Source of the DNA: a virus
IMG/VR virus record: IMGVR_UViG_3300006793_000096
Coordinates: 1-38,176 of that record
Reading direction: 5' to 3' (one strand)
DNA: 38,176 bases
Positions 31,645 through 37,952 of this stretch are shown here, piece by piece. The position numbers and the translations under genes were made by a program. Under the pieces are notes generated by a model that was not told where the DNA came from, searched no databases, and saw only the letters and a list, made by a program, of their open reading frames with translations. How positions within the stretch are numbered: position 1 is the stretch's first letter; every line of letters starts with the position of its first letter.

Positions 31645-32992
31645 CAAAAATTGGGTTAAGTTCGTCATCATTTATTAAATCTAGGTGGGCTAACTTCTTC
31701 TTTATCAACGCACAGACTCGCATTTCAACGCTTCCAGCGGCAAAAATTATTTTTTGTATCGCGGGGCTCTTCGAACCTGCTCGGTGAATCCGTCCAAGAG
31801 TTTGTCTCAAGTCAACGGCACTAAATCCGGGGCTAATAAGAGACACCCTTGGATGACCCCCTAGCTCGTCGTGTAAATTAATTCCAACCCCTCCGGCTTG
31901 GATCATACAGATAATTATTTTAGCGTCGTTGTGTTGGAACTTAGCTATGTTTAAATCCCTAACAGCGTCACTCTGACCACCCTCTACAATAGCCACTGGG
32001 CCTGCGGACATAAGTCGTTGGGCGATGGCCTCAAGGGTGTCTTTAAAGTTTACAAATATAGCAACGCTCGAACCTTCTGCTAAAGCATCCTCGGCCAGCT
32101 CTACAAAAGTAGGAACTTTTAACAGCTCAACCTCCTGACGGGCACGAAGCTGAACTATCAGAGGCGTGTCCTCGTGCTCACCTTCTTCTACCTTAGCTTT
32201 AAAAGATTCTAGCTCATCCTCCATGTTGACATAAATAGAATCTATATCGCCGTCCAGTAGGTAGCCGTCGGGTATTATTAGATTATCGGGGAATGCTCCT
32301 TCGGGTAAATCTGATATTCTGATTCTTGAACCACGGCCATCTTCATAGATATGTTTATGAAAGCGCTTAAGCGTAGGCCCGGGGTTTGAGAACTCCAAGG
32401 AGAAGCGGCCTTTCTTACACCCGTTCTTTTGGCACCAATTCCACCAATCCTTACCCTCATGCATATCGAGGGCGTAACCCATCGCTCGCATTTCGAGAGG
32501 ATTAGAGCAACTAGTAGCACCAAGAAGAAGTATCTTAAACCCCAGGGCCTTCGCGCTGATTAAGATCTTCGAATTAAGGCTCTTGTGGCCCTTCATCCTG
32601 TGATCTTCGTCAAATATTATTAAGTAATCTTTAGGCTCAAGACCTTTCCAGCGAAAGAATCCTTTCTTCGGGATCCAACCGTAGTCAGTCTTGCCAGCCT
32701 TAAGCTTTTCGTAATTAATTACGTGGTCTGTGTCGTTACCAAAAGCGCTCATCCACTGAACCCACGCCGGTATTACTGCCTTAGGGCATACTATGAATGG
32801 TTTTAAACCAACCCTAGCCGCCACCTCTAAAGCAATAATAGTCTTTCCCGTGCCTGTGTCGGAACCGTCTTTCGCGAAACCGTGCTTTTTGACTGATTTA
32901 ACAAGCGTATCGCAGTGATCCTCCTGCCATTCATAAAGATCGGGGGCTAAGTCGGAACTATTGCCTGATTTATCAAGCGGATTGGTACTCAT
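31640..32992 (-). CDS. SNF2/DEAD-like superfamily 2 helicase
   Basis: 450 residues. Motif I is SDTGTGKT (44-51), motif Ia-like IVCPKAVIPAWVQW (67-80), motif II DEDH (128-131) with FDEDHRMKG, motif V-like GGVGINLH, and motif VI QTLGRIHRAGS (about 395-405), the pattern of short SNF2-type phage translocases. Such proteins are ATP-driven DNA translocases or helicases used in replication restart or recombination in many aquatic phages. The start overlaps the stop of the sigma4-like gene (ATGA). A hairpin with a U-run lies at its end. Confidence 0.85.
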   Translation of the reverse strand: MSTNPLDKSGNSSDLAPDLYEWQEDHCDTLVKSVKKHGFAKDGSDTGTGKTIIALEVAARVGLKPFIVCPKAVIPAWVQWMSAFGNDTDHVINYEKLKAGKTDYGWIPKKGFFRWKGLEPKDYLIIFDEDHRMKGHKSLNSKILISAKALGFKILLLGATSCSNPLEMRAMGYALDMHEGKDWWNWCQKNGCKKGRFSLEFSNPGPTLKRFHKHIYEDGRGSRIRISDLPEGAFPDNLIIPDGYLLDGDIDSIYVNMEDELESFKAKVEEGEHEDTPLIVQLRARQEVELLKVPTFVELAEDALAEGSSVAIFVNFKDTLEAIAQRLMSAGPVAIVEGGQSDAVRDLNIAKFQHNDAKIIICMIQAGGVGINLHDELGGHPRVSLISPGFSAVDLRQTLGRIHRAGSKSPAIQKIIFAAGSVEMRVCALIKKKLAHLDLINDDELNPIFV

Positions 32993-33165
32993 CTTTGGAA
33001 TTCCTCTATGTCTAAATTATCATCCTTAACTATTTGAGTAAGCAATCGGCGAAGCCTCATTAGACCCTTCTCCTCAATCTGACGGATACGCTCGCGGCTA
33101 ACCCCAACAAAATCAGCTATCTCCTGCAAAGTATGGGGCTTGCCGGGCTCGCATGTCTCAGCCAT
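32989..33165 (-). CDS. Minimal sigma-region-4-like HTH protein
   Basis: 58 residues from the ATG at 33165, which lies one base after the stop of the zinc-ribbon gene. A longer in-frame reading to 33423 exists but is only the zinc-ribbon gene read out of frame. The sequence TLQEIADFVGVSRERIRQIE (12-31) followed by EKGLMRLRR is a near-textbook region 4.2 of sigma-70 factors, which contacts the -35 element. No region 2 or 3 is present, so it cannot act alone as a complete sigma. It may bind -35 elements or core polymerase as an activator, anti-sigma or DNA-binding regulator of phage promoters. Confidence 0.72.
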   Translation of the reverse strand: MAETCEPGKPHTLQEIADFVGVSRERIRQIEEKGLMRLRRLLTQIVKDDNLDIEEFQR

Positions 33166-33166
33166 C

Positions 33167-33439
33167 TCACGCAATTTGAAATCCACTAGCGTCAATTTGC
33201 TCTTTAACAGCGTGGGAGATTGAAGACTGATCGAGTCCAAGGGCACGTTCAAAGACTTGGTTTTTTTGTCTGAGCGTTTTGTTTTCGAGCAAGATATTGT
33301 GGATGAATTCCCCATTAACCTCTTTGGTCGAGAACCTAAAGCCGCAAGTAGGACAGCTACGGCGTCTTCTCCAACTATGTCCCCCCGCTGCACGGCTGTC
33401 GATAACTTGGGTTTTGCCATCACACTTTGGGCACTCCAC
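33167..33439 (-). CDS. NrdR-type zinc-ribbon protein
   Basis: 90 residues from a GTG at 33439, chosen because AGGAGG lies 6 nt upstream and the product then opens with (M)ECPKCDG as NrdR does. The four Cys (ECPKC and SCPTC) and the DSR...WRRRRSC...FRFST context match the N-terminal zinc ribbon of NrdR, which binds DNA at ribonucleotide reductase promoters. The ATP-cone domain of NrdR is missing; instead a coiled-coil-like helix follows (ILLENKTLRQKNQVFERAL). It may be a phage-specific regulator or DNA-binding adaptor working with the sigma4-like protein encoded next to it. Confidence 0.72.
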   Translation of the reverse strand: MECPKCDGKTQVIDSRAAGGHSWRRRRSCPTCGFRFSTKEVNGEFIHNILLENKTLRQKNQVFERALGLDQSSISHAVKEQIDASGFQIA

Positions 33440-33587
33440 GAGCGACCTCCTCTTGGTTGTCGTTACAAAGATAGCACGGACCATGCCCGGGCTCAGGACA
33501 GCTATGCGAATCTACCTGGCAATTTAAACCTTGGCAACCAGTCATCGCGGAAACTGCTATTAATATTATTATTTTTGTCGTTAACAT
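33420..33587 (-). CDS. Small lipoprotein-like peptide
   Basis: 55 residues from the ATG at 33587. The N-terminus MLTTKIIILIAVSAMTGC is a short lysine-containing signal followed by a lipobox-like AMTGC, then a Cys-rich mature part (QVDSHSCPEPGHGPCYLC). Phage lipoproteins of this size include Rz1-like spanins and superinfection-exclusion proteins; neither is proven. It overlaps the zinc-ribbon gene by 20 nt. The start is uncertain: GAGGGG touches the ATG, and an in-frame TTG lies six codons upstream. Confidence 0.42.
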   Translation of the reverse strand: MLTTKIIILIAVSAMTGCQGLNCQVDSHSCPEPGHGPCYLCNDNQEEVARGVPKV

Positions 33588-33727
33588 CCCCTCACTGTAT
33601 AACAAATCTATGCGGTGTCAAGAAAAGTTTTAATTTGTTTTACAAAAAAGGCAAAAAACCGACACTAAGGTGTTCGTCAAGGGAGAAAATGGATTGAAAC
33701 TCCCGGCTCGGAATTCTCTTCCGATTC

Positions 33728-33925
33728 CTATTCCGTCGTGTCGGCTATATTATCTTTTAAAATGTTCCGGCAGCCTATAGCAAAGTAATCTTGGTCGGTT
33801 GCTACGGTCTTACCGTGGGCTATGACTCCGGCTTTAACATCTTCGGATACAGAAAGATCGACGGACACATACCCCGTGGTTGTTTCGTCGACTGCTGTGC
33901 TACATTCGCAATTATTTTCAGGCAT
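33728..33925 (-). CDS. Small protein, paralogue of the 21368-21535 gene
   Basis: 65 residues. The N-terminal 20 are Cys/Thr/Glu-rich; the rest carries VIAHGKTVATDQDYFAIGCRN, which matches VKVGMQLATDRDYFQICLN of the small tail-region gene at 21368-21535. The function is unknown. It lies between the RuvC-like and lipoprotein-like genes, 15 nt after the former, in the minus-strand early/replication operon. Confidence 0.6.
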   Translation of the reverse strand: MPENNCECSTAVDETTTGYVSVDLSVSEDVKAGVIAHGKTVATDQDYFAIGCRNILKDNIADTTE

Positions 33926-33940
33926 GGCGATTGAATGTGG

Positions 33941-34399
33941 TTATTTCGTAGGTAACGTCAACAAATTATGCCTTTTTAGGCCATAATGTAATAATAATAA
34001 TGCGTCCGCGGTAGCATTTGTTATATTTTTTACTTTTGGGTATAACCTAATGGCGTTGTCCTTCAATGCACGTTTTCTCTCAGTATAACCCATCTTCGGT
34101 TTCAGGTGAGCTAAGCCTTTCTGCCAGATCTTAGGGCCTACTAAATCGACCGTAAATGCGTAGGCGCGCAGGGCTCCCATTATAAAGCCCATATTATAAC
34201 CAAGCTTAAAGCTGCTGGAATTGCTCGTTGCACTTGAAACATAACTAGGTACATCCTCAACTAATGTTAGAGTTTTTGAATCAAAACCCTGCATGACTTC
34301 TAAATAAGTGCTCTCAGTCTTGAAGGGAAATAAAAAAAATTCCTCCCCATCAAAGTAAGCTGCACCTCCGGATTTTCCCGGGTCAAACGCCGCGATCAT
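33941..34399 (-). CDS. RuvC-like Holliday junction resolvase
   Basis: 152 residues. RNase H-fold pattern of phage RuvC-type resolvases: FDPGKSGGAAYFD (Asp6), LTLVEDVPSYV (Glu48), GYNMGFIMGALRAY, VGPKIWQKGL (about 88-96) and NATADALLLLHYGL (Asp132). It would cleave branched replication or recombination intermediates, and perhaps trim DNA for packaging. The residue three before Asp132, usually acidic or His, is Ala here (an Asn sits four before), so one metal ligand may be lost or shifted. It begins within the stop of the RHH gene (TAATG). Confidence 0.78.
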   Translation of the reverse strand: MIAAFDPGKSGGAAYFDGEEFFLFPFKTESTYLEVMQGFDSKTLTLVEDVPSYVSSATSNSSSFKLGYNMGFIMGALRAYAFTVDLVGPKIWQKGLAHLKPKMGYTERKRALKDNAIRLYPKVKNITNATADALLLLHYGLKRHNLLTLPTK

Positions 34400-34584
34400 T
34401 ACTCTCCTATGACCTCCAAGGTACGCTCCAATTTACGACCCCTGACCCGACGCTCCAACTCCTTGCGGATCGCTTCACGAGCAATCTGCGAGCGGGTTGT
34501 TCCCGATCTCTCCGCTTCCTTTTCTAGCTTCTCATTCGTTTGCGAATCTAGTCTTATATTAATCTGCGTGACCCATCTGCTCAT
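34399..34584 (-). CDS. Ribbon-helix-helix (CopG-type) regulator
   Basis: 61 residues from the ATG at 34584 (a TTG 12 codons upstream is possible but adds an unlikely peptide). The sequence INIRLDSQTNEKLEKEAERS, then TTRSQIAREAIRKEL, is the beta-strand/helix/helix plan of the Arc/MetJ/CopG fold, ending in a basic tail. These dimers bind palindromic operators. It heads the minus-strand early operon and is divergent from another RHH gene at 34733, so it may repress one or both promoters in the gap between them. Confidence 0.82.
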   Translation of the reverse strand: MSRWVTQINIRLDSQTNEKLEKEAERSGTTRSQIAREAIRKELERRVRGRKLERTLEVIGE

Positions 34585-34660
34585 GTGACTATGGTACACT
34601 GGTCGTAGGGGCGTTGGCAAGGGGTTGGTTTGCTTTATACCACATTTTGTATATCAATTG

Positions 34661-34690
34661 TTGACAAACATTATAATTATGTTCTATTTT
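34661..34690 (+). promoter_or_regulatory. Promoter and operator region between divergent RHH genes
   Basis: TTGACA (34661-34666) and TATTTT (34685-34690) with an 18-nt spacer form a plausible sigma-70 promoter for the gene at 34733. The imperfect palindrome ACATTATAATTATGT (34668-34682) fills the spacer and is a likely operator for one of the RHH proteins. AT-rich sequence surrounds it. Confidence 0.5.
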
Positions 34691-34732
34691 ACACGTCTAT
34701 TATAAATTATCTGCCGAATTGTAATACAAATC

Positions 34733-35017
34733 ATGAAAAAAAACCTAAAAGAACCTGGCGTAAAAGACATCACTTGCGCCGTCCGGTTTAACATATCGAT
34801 GTACAACCGTTTAAAAGAAACGGCCGAACAGGAAGGATTATCCCTTTCTGATATCATAAGACAAGCTCTGACCAAGTTCATGGAAGAGCACTCTAAATCC
34901 CTACTCGAGAAAAAACTCGAAGAAATCGAATTAAAAAAGAAGGTCAAAGAAGCGACCTCGGGCGAAGATGCCAGCTTAAGAGCTGTACTTCTCGACCTAT
35001 TAGATAAGACAGCTTAA
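34733..35017 (+). CDS. Ribbon-helix-helix regulator with coiled-coil tail
   Basis: 94 residues. CAVRFNISMYNRLKETAEQE followed by GLSLSDIIRQALTKFMEE (residues about 16-53) is an RHH domain. It is followed by a Lys/Glu coiled coil (LLEKKLEEIELKKKVKEA) and a short helix (LRAVLLDLLDKT). It is transcribed away from the other RHH gene and toward the iteron-bearing region, with a nested hairpin 18 nt past its stop. It could be a repressor, a partition-type or replication-control protein (inference from its neighbour sequence). Confidence 0.8.
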   Translation: MKKNLKEPGVKDITCAVRFNISMYNRLKETAEQEGLSLSDIIRQALTKFMEEHSKSLLEKKLEEIELKKKVKEATSGEDASLRAVLLDLLDKTA

Positions 35018-35034
35018 CAGTCTTAAAGTTCAAT

Positions 35035-35096
35035 TAAACCCGAGGGGGGCCTCCTAAAAGCGGGAAAACCGCTTAAACCCCCCTAAATCGGGTTTA
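35035..35096. terminator. Large nested inverted repeat / possible terminator
   Basis: Three nested arm pairs: TAAACCCGA (35035-35043) with TCGGGTTTA (35088-35096); GGGGGG (35044-35049) with CCCCCC (35078-35083); AAGCGG (35058-35063) with CCGCTT (35069-35074) around GAAAA. It lies just past the RHH gene and may stop transcription, but no T-run follows, so a cruciform at the adjacent candidate origin is also possible. Confidence 0.6.
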
Positions 35097-35097
35097 T

Positions 35098-35358
35098 TAT
35101 GGTTTATTTATGGTTTCCAAATATCAAAACCATATTCGTAAGTCATTGGTATTTATTTCTTTATATATATATATATGGTTTTATGGTTTTTAAATAGAAA
35201 GAGAAAGAGAAAGAAAGAAAAGAGAGAAAATAGGGGGGTATAAAAATAGAGAAAAGAGGGGAGGGGAAAGAATACTAGGAAACAAAACCATAAAACCATA
35301 TTTGTGCCGTAAACCCCTGCTAAGCAAGGGCTTGGTTTCTATATGGTTTTTATGGTTT
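35098..35358. other. Candidate replication origin: TATGGTTT iterons, AT tract and polypurine tracts
   Basis: This gene-free stretch carries TATGGTTT on the plus strand at 35098, 35109, 35174, 35182, 35342 and 35351, and on the minus strand (AAACCATA) at 35127, 35285 and 35293, plus a near copy AAACCATG near 35365. Between them lie an AT tract (TTTATATATATATATATGG, about 35160-35178), a 35-nt pure purine run (35196-35230) and a 25-nt one (35248-35272). Iterons with an easily melted AT element and strand-asymmetric tracts are the hallmark of origins or of a repressor-binding array. Confidence 0.6.
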
Positions 35359-35377
35359 TAAAAAAAACCATGTGGGC

Positions 35378-35518
35378 TTAGTCCTGCGCTGGGGGATGTG
35401 ATAAATTCATGTAAAAATCTACCACATTATCGTTATCCCAATCGTGCTCAGCCTCCTCACTAATTACTCCAACCATGACACCTTCGTCTAAGTTGATAAG
35501 AATGTGGGTGTGCCTCAC
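35378..35518 (-). CDS. Small acidic protein coupled to the HNH gene
   Basis: 46 residues from a GTG that overlaps the HNH stop (GTGA). The product (ILINLDEGVMVGVISEEAEH, then DWDNDNVVDFYMNLSHPP) is acidic, with a beta-strand start and a short helix. It is unrecognised. The overlap and clean frame make it likely real. It ends just before the iteron region and might modulate the HNH enzyme or be an independent early peptide. Confidence 0.45.
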   Translation of the reverse strand: MRHTHILINLDEGVMVGVISEEAEHDWDNDNVVDFYMNLSHPPAQD

Positions 35519-35769
35519 TTGCGCTTAAAGCTTCTATTCTTGCTTTTACTAACAACCCTTAGGTTTTTACTCCTATTGTCAGCAGTGTTCCGGTTTTTGT
35601 GGTCAACATCCTTACCATCGCCTTTCCTGACTCGGCCCGACTTGGTTAATTTACGCCTAGCCGCGTTCCTTTGAGCCCGCCTTTTCTTTTGAATTGGCTG
35701 CGAGTTGTATTTCCGTTGTTGGACGCTCCTTTTCTTAGCACCGGTTTTCATTTGTCCTTTTTTAGCCAT
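35515..35769 (-). CDS. Small HNH-like endonuclease
   Basis: 84 residues, extremely basic. The N-terminal half is a Lys/Arg/Gln tail (KKRRAQRNAARRKL). The C-terminal half holds the HNH-like core KDVDHKNRNTADNRSKNLRV (53-72), with the D-H pair, the N-x3-D-N-R element and N-L-R-V-V-S-x-S-x-N. Such short HNH proteins in podoviruses act as nicking or homing-type nucleases. It lies next to the candidate origin and transcribes toward it, so origin nicking is conceivable but unproven. Confidence 0.72.
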   Translation of the reverse strand: MAKKGQMKTGAKKRSVQQRKYNSQPIQKKRRAQRNAARRKLTKSGRVRKGDGKDVDHKNRNTADNRSKNLRVVSKSKNRSFKRK

Positions 35770-35814
35770 AATACCAGCATATCTTAATATCGCCTTCTTG
35801 ATCTACCGGTTGCA

Positions 35815-35858
35815 TTGGCGAGCAATTCTCATCACGCGTTGGCGAGCAACTATCATCA
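35815..35858. repeat. Two 20-nt direct repeats with 24-nt period
   Basis: TTGGCGAGCAA-NNN-TCATCA occurs at 35815-35834 and 35839-35858, separated by CGCG, in the gap between the divergent HNH gene and the rightward operon. A two-helical-turn spacing suits two protein dimers on one face, so these are likely operator or activator sites. The rest of the gap (to 36032) is AT-rich with one small hairpin GGGGA/TCCCC (35968-35980). Confidence 0.75.
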
Positions 35859-36032
35859 ATTAAACGTATAACAAAATAAAACTTGTAATACAGGATAATG
35901 CGCGCAATAACAAGTTATACAAAATTATACGACTCAAGTCCCGTGTTATGGATCGTTTGCGGAATTGGGGGATGTTCCCCTCTTCGTCACTACGCTCCGT
36001 GGGTTCGGGGTTATCTAACAACACAAAACAAA

Positions 36033-36437
36033 ATGGCTAAAAAATCAAAACAAACAGAGTATATAAACAAAAATAGAATATCTTTCGAGCTTCCTCACGA
36101 AGAAGTGCGAATGCTTAAAGTATACGAAAAGTACGACAAACGTAATACAATTAACATTGAGCTCAACGCATCAGACTGCACCTGGGCTCATGACCATGTT
36201 TACGTAATCCAGTACCTTATATCAAAACTAATGGCAGACTGCGAATTCAATAAACTGTCAGCATCTATAATTAAATTAGAATTCATAAAAAATATGTTCC
36301 AAGAAATGGAAAACAGAATGGCAGAATTCGACTGTTTTCACCGACTAGTAGACCTAGATAAAGATGAAAACGCAGACAAGTACACCATAGAAGATCCAAT
36401 AGACTCATACTTAAACACAGATCCAATAAATGATTAA
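36033..36437 (+). CDS. First gene of the rightward small-gene operon, unknown
   Basis: 134 residues from the ATG at 36033, which has an A/C-rich leader (ACAACACAAAACAAA). A longer in-frame reading to 35898 exists but would translate a hairpin-rich non-coding stretch and is rejected. The product is charged, with helices in IQYLISKLMADCEFNKLSAS and IKLEFIKNMFQEMENRMAEF, and an acidic tail. No family is recognised. It overlaps the glycosylase gene by 8 nt and so may be its translational partner. Confidence 0.68.
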   Translation: MAKKSKQTEYINKNRISFELPHEEVRMLKVYEKYDKRNTINIELNASDCTWAHDHVYVIQYLISKLMADCEFNKLSASIIKLEFIKNMFQEMENRMAEFDCFHRLVDLDKDENADKYTIEDPIDSYLNTDPIND

Positions 36438-36990
36438 TTATAAAAAAATTACCAACTACCGACGTAAACCTGAAGAGCTTACAGAATTCTTAATGTGGTG
36501 TACAGTAACACCAGGCAAAAGATCTGATGTAATCACTCCAAAATTTAACAGCATGTTCGTAGAACAAACACCTACAAAACTGCTACGCTCTCATAAGAAA
36601 AATATGCAAGCGTCATTAGAAAAAGCAGGAATAGGGCAATACGACCGCATAACTAAATGTTGGAATCAAATAAAACTTCTTCTCAAACACCAAAACCTAA
36701 GAGATGTAAAACGAGAAGAATTAATAAACATAGAAGGTATAGGACCAAAGACAGCTTCATTCTTCATCGCTCACTCACAAGCGTGGAGCGAAGTAGCCGT
36801 CTTAGATGTTCATATACTCAAATATCTACAACAACAATTCCCAAGTTATCCAGTACCAGAGCAAACACCACAAAATCTAGAAGAGTACCAAAGATTAGAG
36901 TGGATGTTCATAGGCATAGCAGCCTCAAAAAATATGAGCTCTGCTGAACTAGATAACGAAATATGGCAATCAAACGCACTATCACAATGA
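36430..36990 (+). CDS. HhH-GPD DNA glycosylase-like protein
   Basis: 186 residues. The helix-hairpin-helix is NIEGIGPKTASFF (100-112), with Lys107 where bifunctional glycosylases have the Schiff-base lysine, and the catalytic Asp is in VAVLDVHILKYL (Asp126). This is the arrangement of Endonuclease III/AGOG-type base-excision enzymes; the Cys cluster of EndoIII is absent. It would remove damaged or modified bases and may also nick the abasic site. Such enzymes are uncommon in small phages. A role in protecting phage DNA or attacking modified host or rival DNA is inference. Confidence 0.78.
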   Translation: MINYKKITNYRRKPEELTEFLMWCTVTPGKRSDVITPKFNSMFVEQTPTKLLRSHKKNMQASLEKAGIGQYDRITKCWNQIKLLLKHQNLRDVKREELINIEGIGPKTASFFIAHSQAWSEVAVLDVHILKYLQQQFPSYPVPEQTPQNLEEYQRLEWMFIGIAASKNMSSAELDNEIWQSNALSQ

Positions 36991-37181
36991 CAAATACTAC
37001 ATCAAGCAAACACTCAAAATCAAACTCACCTACACTTGGGGGGTTACAAGCAGTAGGCAGGCCATGGATGGGCCAAGGTCATAAACACGATGTTGTTTAT
37101 AGAATCAAAAAAAGCGGATCAACCAAAGCTTCAGGCAGAGCCTCACATAGACCTAAACCCAAATCTAGAAAAAGAAAATAA
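36987..37181 (+). CDS. Small basic protein, unknown
   Basis: 64 residues from the ATG that overlaps the glycosylase stop (ATGA at 36987; an earlier in-frame ATG at 36963 lies inside that gene). It is Ser/Lys/Gly-rich, with GLQAVGRPWMGQGHKHDVVY in the middle and a strongly basic end (KPKSRKRK). Probably a nucleic-acid-binding peptide, with no recognised family. Confidence 0.55.
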   Translation: MTNTTSSKHSKSNSPTLGGLQAVGRPWMGQGHKHDVVYRIKKSGSTKASGRASHRPKPKSRKRK

Positions 37182-37183
37182 TT

Positions 37184-37327
37184 ATGTATGAAGAACTACT
37201 AACACTACTCGAAGAATCAATCGACGAATTAGCACAAAAAGGCGAACAAGGATTCGAAGATGTACTAATCAAACTAGCCAAAAGCATACAATCACTGGCC
37301 AAACGACAATACCAACCAGATGAATAA
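37184..37327 (+). CDS. Small helical acidic protein
   Basis: 47 residues starting 2 nt after the previous stop. A single amphipathic helix dominates (EELLTLLEESIDELAQKGEQ, then DVLIKLAKSIQSLAKRQ). Unknown function; a coiled-coil-type regulator or adaptor is possible. Confidence 0.5.
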   Translation: MYEELLTLLEESIDELAQKGEQGFEDVLIKLAKSIQSLAKRQYQPDE

Positions 37328-37415
37328 ACTAAAAGGATTCATAATCGGATTATATTACAAACTAAAAAACAAAACATATAAACTATGCAAAATACAATCA
37401 GCAGATCAAAATTAG
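37320..37415 (+). CDS. Very small basic peptide (tentative)
   Basis: 31 residues, MNKLKGFIIGLYYKLKNKTY onward, overlapping the previous gene by 8 nt and the next by 31 nt. It is basic and amphipathic, so it may be a membrane-active peptide, or simply leader sequence for the gene at 37385. Coding status is doubtful. Confidence 0.25.
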   Translation: MNKLKGFIIGLYYKLKNKTYKLCKIQSADQN

Positions 37416-37744
37416 AATCTGCAATCAAATCATTGAAAGGTAAAATATTCAATGTCTGCTGGACTAAGAAGTCCGGAGCGCTCAGATGCGCAAATGTAAG
37501 GTGTGGAGTATACAAAAAAAGAACAACAACAGGGTGGAACAAAGGAAGGGCAAAACAATCAAACTCCCTAGTCACAGTATGGCTCATGCATAATCAACAA
37601 GGAAACACATTCTACGCAGAATCTGGGTACAGAGTAATCAACCTAGATACTATAGAATTCATATCCTTTAAAAATAAAACATACCGAGTCACCCCGTCGG
37701 CAATATTAGAATTCCATGACACAACAGTCACAACAGCTGCCTAA
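37385..37744 (+). CDS. Phage early protein, probable SH3-like beta barrel
   Basis: 119 residues. The pattern IFNVCWTKKSGALRC, then NSLVTVWLMHN and GYRVINLDTIEFISFKNKTY is that of a small phage protein family I know by its (F/V)-x-V-x-(F/W)-x-K-K-x-G-x-(L)-R...GYR-x-(I)-NLDT core, usually predicted as an SH3-like barrel. The function of the family is not established. It lies in the early-type operon and overlaps the next gene by 29 nt. Confidence 0.6.
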   Translation: MQNTISRSKLESAIKSLKGKIFNVCWTKKSGALRCANVRCGVYKKRTTTGWNKGRAKQSNSLVTVWLMHNQQGNTFYAESGYRVINLDTIEFISFKNKTYRVTPSAILEFHDTTVTTAA

Positions 37745-37952
37745 ACCAGCTAACTCTAAAAGATTCTATTACCACTACAACAAAGTTAAAAAATGTTTAA
37801 CAGTACACTTCAATGGAACCTGTTATTTTACAGAAGATATACTTTGTTTAGTTCCAACAGAATCTCACTCACAAAAACACCAACCACGCAAAATCGTGCG
37901 AGGTTGGTATAACAAAATCAAACATACAAATACATTAACAACTATATTATGA
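37716..37952 (+). CDS. Small protein of unknown function
   Basis: 78 residues. The N-terminus is Gln/Pro/Lys-rich; the core is beta-rich with Cys and His (KKCLTVHFNGTCYFTEDILC) and a basic C-terminus (PRKIVRGWYNKIK). It overlaps the previous gene by 29 nt and the next by ATGA. No family is recognised. Confidence 0.5.
   Translation: MTQQSQQLPKPANSKRFYYHYNKVKKCLTVHFNGTCYFTEDILCLVPTESHSQKHQPRKIVRGWYNKIKHTNTLTTIL

Noticed and set aside
33166-33423. Upstream extension of the sigma4-like gene to 33423
   Set aside because: That stretch is the zinc-ribbon gene in another frame. The zinc-ribbon reading has four matched Cys and an AGGAGG-GTG start, and the sigma4-like ATG at 33165 follows one base after its stop.
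35898-36032. Upstream extension of the 36033 gene
   Set aside because: It would translate a hairpin-containing AT-rich intergenic stretch (GGGGA/TCCCC); the ATG at 36033 has a clean A/C-rich leader like its neighbours.
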